Assembly: GCA_936450465.1 (NCBI GenBank)
Contig: OW388305.1
Span: forward strand, 40,190,687 to 40,254,686
Direction of reading: 5' to 3'
DNA length: 64,000 bases
Source of the DNA: Gibbula magus
Lineage: Eukaryota > Mollusca > Gastropoda > Trochida > Trochidae
Of this stretch, positions 36,155-47,765 are shown piece by piece. Position 1 is the stretch's first letter; each line of letters starts with the position of its first letter. Position numbers and translations under genes: made by a program. The notes beneath the pieces were generated by a model, which saw only the letters and a program-made list of their open reading frames with translations, was not told the DNA's origin and ran no database searches.

Positions 36155-37745
36155 ATTTAAGTCAAGTCTTTTATTCGCACGAGGGCCATCGGCCCATATA
36201 CAAGGATACATATATACAGTAGTAGATACATAGCTTATAAATATATATAAACAAACTATCATATGTACATGTTCAATTGTATGAAAGATAAAACAATTTT
36301 TCATTCTTAGATAGAGGTCCACCTCCACCTCTTCTAAAAACAACAATATTTGTTTTATCTAGATTCACCATTATCCCCCATTTGTCTGCATACATTTCTA
36401 AAAAGGATAGCTGTCTTTGGAGAACAGATATTACATCGGAAACTAAAATCACATCATCGAGCATGTCAGGAAATAACTGAACTCAAAACTTCCCATGTTT
36501 TGTTATTTCAAATAACAGTTCGTTTATAAAAAAACGAGAATAATAAGGGACTCAAAATGCAGCCATGTCGTAATCCCAAAGGACATTCTAACATTCTAAC
36601 ATTCAAAATAATCTGTTAAAATATTATTACTTTTCACACAAGCGTTAACAGAACTGTAAATACTTTTAAGAGCTCTAAGTATCTTACCATTCATACAAGA
36701 TGCATGTAGACACTGCCATAGTTTATTACGGTCTATAGAGTCAAATGCCTTGCAGAAGTCCACAAATGCAACATACAATTTCTATTTTTTCTTCATTAAA
36801 GTTTTTTTTAATAATAGCATATAGTGTAAAAATATGATCTATTGCGGAATGCCCGTTTCTTAATCCAGCTTGGGTTTCTGAAAATTTGTCTCGTATATTA
36901 GCCCATTTTGTGAGTCTTCCATTTAGTATACTAGTATAAACTTTGCTCAAAGTGCATAGTATAGATATTCCTCTATAATTGTCAGGATTATCTTTATTTC
37001 CCTTCTTATGTAAAGGTATAATACTTGCCTTTGACCATTGGTCTTGGAATATAGCATCATCAAACAATTTATTAAATAATACTCTAAGAAACCGAGCTAT
37101 GACAGCTTCTGAACATTTTAACATTTCAATTATTATATGATCATTTCCCGGGGATTTTCCATTCTTCAAATGGCTAATTGCATCATGAATTTCACCATTG
37201 GTAATCGGCCGTTCCAAAATATATGCATCAAAATCATCAAATATATAGTTTATCATCTTGAAAAGAATCATCACTGTTGTTAGGCTTTAAGTCTATGCTT
37301 TTAAAAACATTTTTGAAGTGGCTCAACCAGCAATCAGGTTGTATATTGCATCTTCTCTTTTCTTGATATGAAATATTCTTCAACTCTTTCCAGAATTTAG
37401 AAGAATTATTAACATTATCGCTAAGAAGTTATCTTTTCCTATTGTGGTAGTCACATTTTGATTTTTGACAACACTTTTATATTTATTTCTCATCATGCAG
37501 TATGTACGTTTTTTTGCATTTGATTTATTCCGTCTAAATCGTCTCAAATGATGACGTGCTTCTTGTTTGGCTTTTTTACATTTAAAATCATAAAATCCTC
37601 TGTAAGGACCTACTGATCCTGGTTTGAACGTTGTTTTCATACATTGACATGCAGAAAGAATAGTATCTACAAACAAATGTAGTCTGTTATTGACGTTCTC
37701 CTCGACTCCATCAATCATATCCTGGAAGATACGGTAGGAACTGTT
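36155..37745 (-). pseudogene. Decayed non-LTR retrotransposon (reverse transcriptase)
   Basis: Minus-strand pieces in order: a basic linker (37718-37380); the RT fingers/palm region (37274-36741) with LKNGKSPGNDHI, IIPLHKKGNKDNPDNYRGIS and SETQAGLRNGHS; FVDFCKAFDSIDRNKLW (36770-36720), the first catalytic Asp block; and the palm end, where the YADD box has become MLDD (about 36460), followed by GIMVNLDKTNIVVFRR. The 3' UTR near 36190 has GGGCCGATGGCCCTCGTGCGAATAAAAGACTTGACTT on the minus strand. Frameshifts separate the pieces and the catalytic Tyr-Ala is lost. 5'-truncated and dead. Confidence 0.85.
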
Positions 37746-38390
37746 TGGGGATATTAAAAGTTAGTTCAAACCATAATCAATATTTTTCATTAAACCTAAC
37801 ATCTGTTGTTTGATGAAATGGAGCCAGCCTCAATTTGATTATCAACAAATTGATTGTAAAATTGTGCATAATCTACATTTTTCATTTAACCTAATAGACG
37901 TTTTAGGACTGTTTCCTTTGAGTCAATATTGACACAGTATTAACATAGCGTGATATGTGTTAACATTTTGCAAAACATGTATAATATTTTGATCATTCAA
38001 AATCTCAACTCTTTAATCAAATACACTAAACGCCGACAGAAACGGTACCCCTATTTGAATTTAAATATCATAAAACGTTATGGGCTCAGGGGAAGTTGGT
38101 TTGTTGTGACTTAACATCCCATAAGTTGAGCCCATGTGCTAAAATTACAGACTTGAAAATGTTCTGAAAATTACGTTATCGTCATATTGTTTCATTGATG
38201 AGGTCAATTGTCCTATTTTCGAACATAGGAAAATGGAAGGGAAAATTGTAAAAAGAATCATACAGTGAGCCAAAATTTTATTGTCTGCTTTGATAATGCA
38301 TGCACATTTATAAACAATGATGTTTTTGGGGTGATTTGTTCTTAAAACATAGACCAAATACTGAGATTTGTAATGTTCTCTTCTAAAGAT
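37746..38390. other. Non-coding stretch
   Basis: No domain or repeat recognised. Confidence 0.4.
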
Positions 38391-38990
38391 AATTTCAGGG
38401 TTCTAAGATAATCTTTTGGATGACAGTTTGACAGCAAAAGATACACAACAACGCATATTTCCTCAAATTTAGGCCAGAGTGAACACAGTTTGTTAACATA
38501 GAGACACTATTAATACACAATTAGTGTCCCCGGTTCCATGATGTAAAAGATACCGCTGTCCCTGTTTGCTTGTGAAAACTTACACATAAGCTCTTATTGT
38601 AGTAACATTAATTCTCACGCCGATTATGACCGTCAGATTGCAATAACCTCATAAACACACACATATAACCGTGATTTGAATACAAAAGTGAACCCAAATA
38701 TCCCCGTATTACAAAGAGAAATACCTGATAGACTTATGTCCCCGCTTCCATGGTGTAAATGATACACACTGTACCCGTTTGCATACAGAAAAGCACACAC
38801 AGATTTGGTGTGTGTCCCCGGCTCCTACATGAAAGTTCATACTCATTCAAATCTATCCATGAGAGCCAGTCAATGTTTAGAACTAAAACATATGACAGGG
38901 GAAGTTAGCCATGCAACTAGTACACCTGTAGAACAGCTAGAAAAAATGTGCCCGGTTTCATGTGTTTTTTTAGTGTCCCCGTTTGCCACC
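38390..38990 (+). repeat. 212-bp satellite array B (divergent)
   Basis: The same unit as 31930-32690 (GTCCCCGGTTCCATG, CTTGTGAAAACTTACACATA, CGTGATTTG.ATACAAAAGTGAACCCAAAT), with landmarks at 38540 and 38752, again 212 bp apart. It then decays into GTGTCCCCGTTTGCC pieces to about 38990. More diverged internally than array A. Confidence 0.9.
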
Positions 38991-39537
38991 TTTAACATAA
39001 AATGTGTATGTATGAATGTGTATGCATGTGTGAATGTATGTTTATGACTTGTGTGTTTAAAGCAACGCATGTATGTGTATTTATATACATATGATCAGAA
39101 TGATTGAGCACCTTGAAATGCAGAGGTTTTCTTATCTTTGAAAACCGGGGATGGCAAGTCGGCGAATATTTGTAGTGCCGAGTCGCCTTTGAAGCGTTGC
39201 CATTGGTTGTCAATTTTCAGATAGTTCTTGGTTAAAGGTCACATTGTGCAGTTTGAGTGGTGTAACCAATGGTAGACAGTGAAGCGGAGCGTATACGTTT
39301 TACCCCGAGGCAGGATGTTACTAAATGTAAAGAAATTTCAAAAGGAACTGTCCACATAATTTGAAGGCTAAAATAATCACAAACAGTTTATACATTTAAT
39401 ACAGTTTTTTAAGAATCATTGAACACGATATTGTTTTCATAAAGTTACATATCATTTAGTTTTTTTCATTCGACCATACAACGGGTTGGTTGTGAAGGTA
39501 AACGTAAGTCACTAAGGTAACCTAAGTGCAATGTTAA

Positions 39538-39844
39538 AGGGGCAGTTTTTTGCAAATTTTATTTTTTCAAATTTTCCATTTATAATGATAGTCATTTATA
39601 TTCACTTTAGAGGGTAAACGATTTTATTACACAAACCAATTAACCGTAGTGATAATAACGGTGTTGCGTATAAAGCAAAAATTGCATGACAGCCATTTTA
39701 TTGTGAACCCCTTTTATTATTTCGAACGACAATAACGATTCCCGTGGCTTTACAATGATGAGAAGGATGTTTTACTTATGGTGACATTATTTTTCAAATA
39801 CATTTCATCGACTTATTTCAGCGAAGAAACGTGCTACTGCCCCT
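39538..39844 (+). mobile_element. MITE, TTAA target duplication, AGGGGCAG terminal repeats
   Basis: TTAA at 39534-39537 and 39845-39848 flank a 307-bp element whose left end starts AGGGGCAG and whose right end is CGTGCTACTGCCCCT. TTAA duplication with purine-rich AGGGG ends fits Kolobok-type (or less likely piggyBac) non-autonomous elements. Other copies in the window: 11.9, 16.4, 44.3 and 45.4 kb. Confidence 0.85.
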
Positions 39845-39849
39845 TTAAA

Positions 39850-40800
39850 GGATGTTTTGTGTAAGGTAACCTTAATCAGAAGTAAGAAGTAAGGCTAAAG
39901 GTAAGGTGTTAAAGAATGGTACTAAGGTTGGAATGTGCAATGACCCCTTGGTGTAACTATGTTTATACTGTGTTTGAAATATAGTGCATTTTTGTAGCTA
40001 TAAATTCTTTTGCCACGTAGTATATTTTGCGTGGTTGTTAAGCATCCGATTTCTTCTAAACTTAAGTTTGTAATTTTACACATTACATGAACAGCATTGC
40101 ATGTCTATGGTTAAAGTCAGACAAGCGTCCGTAAAATCCGTTGTTTCACTTGATCATGCACATATAGTATTTAATACACAACGCTGAAAGCTTAGGAAAT
40201 TATCGTCACCTGGAATTTAAACAGTTCTGAACGCAAGCGGAGAGTGTCTATTCATTTTTAAAATGATATATATACTTATCCAATCTCATTAAAACCAGTT
40301 GGTGATTAAACTGACAATGGCTTCAATGTCGTTTGTGTCAAGGCTTGTTGGCAAGGAATAACTTGTTTTAAATGTGGCCAATGAAGTTGGAAGTCGGGGC
40401 TGTTGGAGAGCTTTGTCCGGTCTTGCGAGTGAGGCGTTTTGTATTTGCATCTTGCATTCTCTTTTGTTCGAATTTCTTTACACATTTCTACGTTTATTGT
40501 GCAGCAAATAACGTTCTGCTTTTTAATGAGGATGTGTACACTTGTACCATTATACATGTATGTATACAACATTAACAGTGTCGGTCTGATTTTAATGAGA
40601 CTGTATACCTGTGTACTTTTACAGTCGGATCTCGTTTATCCTCTCAATTTGGTTACAGTTGAAAATCGTCCGGATAGCAATTCATGCAGTTAAACGAATC
40701 ATCATTTGCATAGAAATGCATAGAGAATATCTTAAACACTATCTTGCGGATGATCGAGGGTCCGGATAAATGGGGTCCGGTTAAACGAGGTCTGATTGTA
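39850..40800. other. Non-coding stretch, presumably SLC5 intron
   Basis: No exon recognised. From about 40580 it contains diverged forerunners of the 62-bp repeat (GGTCTGATTTTAATGAGACTGT). Confidence 0.45.
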
Positions 40801-41600
40801 ATTGTATACGACATTTAAAGAGACTGTCTGATTTAATGAGACTGTGTACTCTTGTACTTTTATATGGATATTACATTAAAAGTTACGGTCTGATTTAATG
40901 AGACTGTGTACTCTTGTATTTCTATATGCATATAACATTAAAAGTTACGGTCTGATTTAATGAGACTGTGTACTCTTGTACTTTTATATGGATATAACGT
41001 TAAAAGTTACGGTCTGATTTAATGAGACTGTGTACTCTTGTACTTTTATATGGATATTACATTAAAAGTTACGGTCTGATTTAATGAGACTGTGTACTCT
41101 TGTACTTCTATATGGATATTACATTACATGTTACGGTCTGATTTAATGAGACTGTGTACTCTTGTACTTTTATATGGATATTATGTTAAAAGTTACGGTC
41201 TGATTTAATGAGACTGTGTACTCTTGTACTTTTATATGGATATTACATTAAAAGTTACGGTCTGATTTAATGAGACTGTGTACTCTTGTACTTTTATTTG
41301 GATATAACATTAAAAGTTACGGTCTGATTTAATGAGACTGTGTACTATTGTACTTTTATATGGATATTACATTACAAGTTACGGTCTGATTTAATGAGAC
41401 TGTGTACTCTTGTACTTTTATATGGATATTACATTAAAAGTTACGGTCTGATTTAATGAGACTGTGTACTTTTGTACTTTTATATGGATATTACATTACA
41501 AGTTACGGTCTGATTTAATGAGACTGTGTACTCTTGTACTTTTATATGGATATTACATTAAAAGATACGGTCTGATTTAATGAGACTGTATATTAGTGTA
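40800..41600 (+). repeat. 62-bp tandem repeat, about 12-13 copies
   Basis: The unit contains CGGTCTGATTTAATGAGACTG, TGTACTCTTGTACTTTTATA and TGGATATTACATTAAAAGTTA. The period is 62 bp and unit identity is high. It lies just upstream of an SLC5 exon, probably inside an intron. Confidence 0.97.
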
Positions 41601-41659
41601 CTATTATATGTTTACTATATAAAGAATGTATAACATTTCTCACTCTCCGTATTCTACAG

Positions 41660-44600
41660 CGTGTGTTCTGGTCTCTGATGTATGTACTATTGTTGGGAGT
41701 GATCCGCTTCACGCTAGTGTTCGTGTACAAGGGGTCGAGTTACTGCGGGGATCAGGCCCCCTCCCCTCCCCCCTTCTCGCCAACTTTCACTACATGTACT
41801 TTGCTCTCTTCACTTTCGGATCGACTGGTATCCTGGCCCTCATCATCAGCTATTGCATTGATCCGCCCTCCAGTAAATGTGTAAGTGATTCTTCAAGAAA
41901 AACAAGATATACACTCAACCGCAAAATAAAAGGCACCACATTTTTAACAGTGAAAACATGAAATCAACTGCCGGGGAAAGTCAATTTTGAATGCTGTTAA
42001 TGTGGACAAAAAGGTGTCCGCAATGTCATATATCAGAGTATACTATCTCAGGTGCACTTGGGATGTTGAAATTGGTTTCTCAAAATGATGTTTGACAGGT
42101 ATGTTTGGCATTTAACATAAACATTTGGAAAATTGGTGAAAAAAATATATTGTCGACATAAATCATCTTTTTCGATTCAAATTTGTTGAAGCGTCTTACT
42201 GTAGGATGCCATTAAACAAGTCAAAATGGCCATTTATACTCATCTTTCCCGTCTAGTTAAGGTAATACGAAAACGCGTAGTTCTCAGAAATAATAATTCG
42301 ACAGATAATGATTCGAAATTTCAAATTTAGTTGCGCTTGTTTTTGAAGACATGATGTATCTATGTTTCAGTCATGTTTATCACTCGTGGATTGAATTATC
42401 TTGTCTTTTATATGGATGCGTTAAACTTTCTTTTGTGGTTGAGTGTAATAGAAGAAACACATATTGGCTATTTGTTTGATTTACAATCTTGTTAAAATCA
42501 GATCGAACGTAACCCTCATACCTCGAACGTCGATCTGAGTACTACCAAGCAGAGGTCATGTCAGGTAACCTTCACAGTGACCTTTCACCTCAATAAATTC
42601 AGCCAATCAGAGACGCTCTGAGTTATGGAATCGTATGTCAACTCATGATAATGAGTACGGAGATTTATCGAGCGATTTTCAGCGGAGCTGTTCTCTCACT
42701 CATGTCAGCTCAAGTCAGTCCGATGGTTATATTTTTCTAGCCTCTTCGCTGATTGGCTGGAGTAGAAGGTCACCTGACATGTCTTCCATGGTGCAGTAGT
42801 CAGATCATAAACACAGCGAGGGACGAGTGTTACGTTCGATCTGATTTTAATGAGAATATTTGATTCAGTTATTTCTTCACGCCTTTTATTGAAACATGTC
42901 GCCTGCACACTATGTTAAGAGATCCGTTTTCGGAGTCGATGTTATTAATTTCTCCAATTGTAAATTTCAGCTAGAAAATACGACACTTTGGAGTTATTAC
43001 AGGAAGGACAAAGAGAACAGTGATTCCGACTCGGACGTGGAAGGGAAGATGTTACAACAGATTCAGAACAGCGTGTCCACCAAGGAGGCGGACTGTTGTG
43101 AGATGGTGGATGAGATGGTGGTCCCTGACTCACACCGGGAGGGAAAAGTTAAAGGTGAGGGCAAAGTTAGGGAACTTATCCAATAATAAGGTTTGGCGCG
43201 CATTCTCTTCCCACAGAGGTAACACTTCTTCCAGCATAACCTCGGTTGCATATGGAGCAATTTCTAGGCAAGCAACAACTCCAAACGCAAGGCGTAACTC
43301 TTGCCAGTCTCCATTACTAAATGAATTAAACCTTGCAGTATTTCCCTCGCTTTGTTGTGCCAAGATAGTGAATCGCTGCACCAGTAATGCATAGTGGGAC
43401 CGGATTTCCAAGCATAGAGATCTTAAGGAAATATTGCAAGGCCTAAATCAGTCAGTAATGGAGACTGGCAAGAGTTATGCCTTGCATTGGGAAGTTGGCC
43501 TAGCAATAGCGAGTCCTGATTGGTTGCATCAGACGTTAGTTGTGCAATTAACAACGTTGTTTCAAACGGTCCTGTATCTGGGAAGGTTCGAAATGTTCAG
43601 GGTTACTTCATTTGTGTGATGCGCACATCTCTTACCAGAAGTCAGTACAGATGTAAAAGAATGTTTGAATAGATCAAAATAAGGGCATTGCCAGTTTTGC
43701 AAATTGCAAACTTTCACAGGGAATTTGGCTAGAATAGTGGAATGTGCTACATGTGCAACAGAGGTTAGGATAGAAGAAATAATTCAAGGTAATTGGGGTA
43801 AAAATTCAGGTCGTATTATTGTGAAGGAAGATGTGCAGTGTATGGTGCCGATGAAAAACATATCAAGTGACACCAACTAGTGTTTCATTATCAACCCATC
43901 TTTGTCTTTTTATCTGTTACAGAGAAGTTCCAAATTTAGGTTTAACAAACTGACTCTCGCCGACCGCTAAGCATTGCCCAGTTTTCGATCAGAAATCACT
44001 ACGTTACAATCACCTTTATATTGTCACTATATCGAGTTGGCAACAGTCTGTATTGCCCGATAAAATAACACCGGGTTTCATTTAAATGCACTTAATCATG
44101 TTGGTGATGTCACGTATATGTCAAATGATATAATTTGTTGAATTTAGAAATATCAACTTTGACCAGAAATAACCAGTTTAAGGTTAATCAGTTCAGTATA
44201 ATGAAAATACACCTATTCAAAGTCGTGTTCATGATCGAAAATAGGACAATGGATCTTGGCTTGCTGTAGCAATTAAAGGGGCAATAGCACGTTTTTTCCA
44301 ATTTTTATTTTTGTTCAAATTTGCCATTTATAATGATAGTTTATGTCATTTATATTAACTTTAGAGGGTAAAACATATTATTACACAAACCAATTATCCG
44401 TAGTGGCAATAACGGTGTTGCGTATAAAGCAAATATTGCATGGCGGCCACTTTAATGTGAATGCCAGTGAATCAAATAAAATATCATGGAAAGCTGATTA
44501 TGCATATTTAAAGTGATCACGTTCGGTCAAGAATTACAATCCTAAATGGTTGAAATAATTTCCATTTCCAGAGTCTCCGAAAGGCTTACGTCGGGTGATA

Positions 44601-44900
44601 TACTACATTCTAGGACTTACCAACATGCATTACCAAGCAACCAACCAACAGCAGCAGCAACTGAAAGAACACATCGCCATAATGGCCGCCTTAAAAAAGA
44701 CGAAATTCCAATCCGTAATTCTAACCATTGGTTTGGTCACCATAATATCCATTGGCACTGCGTCTTATATATTGTGGTCTGTGTACCGCTTCGATCATGC
44801 CCCCTTCTACCCTTCCGGTGCATCAAATCTACTCCCGGGAGATGAACAATTTCTACCTGGCTTCACACATATGAATACCTCTGATGCTCCGAACGTGTAA
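41660..44900 (+). CDS. SLC5 (SGLT-like) sodium:solute symporter, last three exons
   Basis: Exons 41660-41880, 42971-43154 and 44572-44900 have AG/GT borders with compatible phases (0, then 1). Exon 1 encodes transmembrane sequence VFWSLMYVLLLGVIRFTLVF, then SSYCGDQAP, then FHYMYFALFTFGSTGILALI. This matches SLC5 late helices, with a CG-D/E extracellular loop and an F-H-Y-x-Y-F-A helix start. Exon 2 is a cytoplasmic loop rich in Ser/Asp/Glu. Exon 3 ends with a final helix (SVILTIGLVTIISIGTASYI) and a short tail. A one-base frame change is needed inside a C-rich run (about 41756-41782) to join the two halves of exon 1, so this copy is either a pseudogene or carries an assembly error. Upstream exons are not in view. 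Substrate cannot be inferred. Confidence 0.75.
42494..42848. mobile_element. MITE with perfect 20-bp terminal inverted repeats
   Basis: AAAATCAGATCGAACGTAAC at 42494-42513 is exactly complementary to 42829-42848. The interior has further partial palindromy (AGGTCATGTCAGGTAACC versus GGTCACCTGACATG; CAGCCAATCAGAGA versus CGCTGATTGGCTGG). It lies in the intron between the first two SLC5 exons. The flank (TTA/TAA) is ambiguous. Confidence 0.85.
43241..43540. mobile_element. Foldback MITE, ~100-bp arms
   Basis: The left arm (about 43241-43340, with TAACTCTTGCCAGTCTCCATTACT) and right arm (about 43427-43540, with AGTAATGGAGACTGGCAAGAGTTA) are reverse complements with scattered mismatches and a short centre. 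It lies in an SLC5 intron. A 93-codon minus-strand frame over it is a by-product. Confidence 0.8.
44277..44470 (+). mobile_element. MITE of the AGGGGCAG family, right end lost
   Basis: TTAA then AGGGGCAATAGCACG starts the element. The body matches the 39.5 and 45.4 kb copies until about 44460, then diverges. It lies in the last SLC5 intron. Confidence 0.8.
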
Positions 44901-45444
44901 AGTGTCACATTTCTCAACTGTTTAGTCAATATTTCAAGTTTGATTTTTAAAAGATTTTAGTTCTATCGATAATACGACTTATTCAACGATACAAGTTATA
45001 CGTGTCAGTAGCATCATGTTTAATAGAAGCAGCAACATTCTTTTAAAATATTACAGAAATACATTCAGTAAAGTTAAATCATGAGAAAAATGCTTTTTTT
45101 GCATCACAGTTACTACTTTACAACAACAAAAAGCGTTATATATATAAATGTTTTGCACCTATCCATTTTACCTTATAAAACGCGCCATATTAAACCTCTG
45201 TTAAAATTCGATTAGTGTTCTAATCTCGATTCATAACTCATGCCTTGCTGCATGTTATTAACTTTTCCCTAGCGTAGCAGCGCGTATATGTAGCCTAGGT
45301 ACTGCACGCTGATACGATAATACAAGGAAATCCAGCAAGGCTTAAATCACCAATAGATAGAGCCCTGTTGCCATGTTGAATCTTGGATATGTTCAATGTT
45401 TTTTATATCGATTACGTCACATGTCCGTCCAAATATACCCAATC
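44901..45444. other. SLC5 3' UTR and intergenic sequence
   Basis: AT-rich; no gene seen. Confidence 0.4.
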
Positions 45445-45448
45445 TTAA

Positions 45449-45805
45449 AGGGGCAGTAGCACGTTTTTTTGCAAATTTTATTTTTTCAAATTTCCCACTT
45501 ATAATGATAGTTTATGACATTTATATTTACTTTAGAGGGTAAAACATCTTATTACACAAACCAATTACCCGTAGTGGTTATAGCGGTGTTGCGTATGAAG
45601 CAAAACTTGCATGGCGGCCATTTTATTGTGAACACAATTTATTATATTTCAAATGACTAAAACGATCTCCATGGCTTTACGAAACCATGTATACTTATTT
45701 TTAACTCGATTATCTGAAGAGAGAAAGGTGGTTTACTATTAGTGACATTATTTTTCAAATACAGTTTATCAACTTATTTCAGCGAAAAAACGTGCTACTG
45801 CCCCT
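45449..45805 (+). mobile_element. Complete MITE, TTAA duplication
   Basis: TTAA at 45445-45448 and 45806-45809. The ends AGGGGCAGTAGCACGTTTTT and its complement are nearly perfect over more than 20 bp. This is the most intact copy of the family in the window (357 bp). Confidence 0.9.
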
Positions 45806-46050
45806 TTAACAATAATTATATAATTTGGAGTGAGCTACTCGGTTCGACCAGTGAGATAAACCTCCTATCAAGCTACATTGGTGGTAACTGTCGTCATCAC
45901 TCCACTGAGTGGTGATTAACCTTATCGCCACTCGCTTGACGTCATTAGATCAATGTTATGACGTCATAGTTACGACAGTAAGTTTAACGTTGAAATCACT
46001 CCATTGCAACCAATAAATAAATACATGATAATAGGAACATGTGTTTTCCC

Positions 46051-46435
46051 CTGACAAATACCATGTTTATCTTATCTCTGCGGTACTCGTGAAATATCTA
46101 CTTATCTACCTCGCTCGACGAGATAAACATGGTATTTGTCTAGGAAAGTCATATATCTTATAATTATCAAGATAGATAATAGTTTTATGCTCCATACAAA
46201 TGTGTAAAACTATGTTATCCAATGTATTTTTCACGATATTTTCATTCAATTAAAGATATGGATTTCATCTGAAATGAAAATGTTTTCCTTATATTCCGAG
46301 AGTTCGTCTTTCACACAGGACAAAAAGTAGTGGAATCCGCTTGCTGGATCCTCTTCCACATTCTTCCGGATCCGCAAATATTTGGGAGAATCCAGAAGGA
46401 TCCGGCAAATGTATCCGACACTTTTTGTCCTGTGA
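46051..46435. repeat. Two small inverted-repeat structures
   Basis: First: GACAAATACCATGTTTATCT (about 46052-46071) pairs with AGATAAACATGGTATTTGTC (about 46121-46140). Second: TCACACAGGACAAAAAGT (46311-46328) pairs with ACTTTTTGTCCTGTGA (46420-46435), and its interior carries GGATCCG repeats. Both look like small foldback MITEs. Confidence 0.8.
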
Positions 46436-46439
46436 ATTA

Positions 46440-47582
46440 GTTTGGTATATGATGGCAAGGCAAATCTTCTTTGTATATTACTTATCATAGTATATGAGAT
46501 GTACAAACAAAACAAAATAAGGGCCTATATGTGTTTGTTGTATATATTAAGCATCTTTGAGTGGCACTTCAGGAGTTGGTAGTTTAATAACAACAATCAT
46601 TTATGGATGAACATCTTCTTTATTCTTAGGAGCTCCCTATAATAAAGTGGATGTTTATCCATAAATAAGTGTTCGTATATATCAAAATCACACATTAGCA
46701 AATGAGACATTAATATGATCAATTTCTATTCCCTTGAATATGTTTGTAACTATAAAGCATGTTCCAATATCAGGGTACGCCTAAGGTACAGGGGACTACA
46801 TCTTTTATTAAAATAAATGACGTTTCGCATCTGTTGTGTTGTTCCAATTTGTTTATTTATTAAAGGTCATTAGATTATGATATAGGAGCTCTGGAAATAA
46901 AAGTGCAAGTTGCCTTTCATTTTAAACATGAAAAAAGGTCGCAAAGAATTAGAAAAGACCAGGCTCATCTACAAGCAACTATTGTTCCACAAACCAAGTT
47001 TCGTTGAACTTTGCCTTACGGATTGTGAGTTGAAAGTTGCGATTACTTGAAACGGAAAATAATAATAAAAACAACTATCTTCTATCATGTTCATGACAAA
47101 GTACTGTCAGACTCATTCTTAACTTGCTATGATCGCAATTTGAAGTCAAACTTATGAACAGTCCAAACACTCCGGTATCACTTGCTTTCTATGTTTATAC
47201 GTAACTGCAGTGAGTATATAACATTAACATGGTGTGTAATTGATTCCTAATGAAATATTGAGGCAATAAGATCATTAATATAAGTTGATGTGCAGGAGAT
47301 TGGTGGCAATTGAGATGAGGCTGTACAGATACAAATATCATGTTTCGTTTTCAATTTACACAAGGAAAAGCTTAACAGTATCATCAAGTGAAATAGATAA
47401 GTCCCCGTGATGGATTCAAATAGGGGGGGGGGGGGGGTGATGATTTATCAGAGAAATCTGTATTCAAATTACCCACCCATGACCGGCGGACGAAATCAGT
47501 AACCAATGAAAATGCTTGGTAGGATAAGACGAAATTGTCAAGGGAGATAACCGGTGACTAACAAAATTACCTTACCCAGGAG
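46440..47582. other. Non-coding stretch
   Basis: Contains a G14 run near 47425. No gene recognised. Confidence 0.4.
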
Positions 47583-47765
47583 ATGCCATCTTCCCACGGC
47601 AAGGTGAAAATGCATCGATATCTCTCCATTTTATACCTTGCCTTCAACCTGGCCAGGAGTGGTAAAACGAACCAGCGACACCTATTGTGATCACGAGTTA
47701 CGTCCCTTACCAGCTCTTAACATACAGCCAATGAAATCGCCGTTTACATTCGATACCAATTCAAA
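47583..47765 (+). promoter_or_regulatory. Upstream region of the RecQ-like gene, duplicated elsewhere in the window
   Basis: The 180 bp before the helicase ATG closely match 34133-34330. It includes a CCAAT box in AACATACAGCCAATGAAATCG, and no TATA box is evident. The presence of a second copy shows that the promoter region belongs to a dispersed repeat unit. Confidence 0.55.

Noticed and set aside
43130..43411. 93-codon minus-strand frame
   Set aside because: Lies across a foldback MITE in an SLC5 intron and has no domain.
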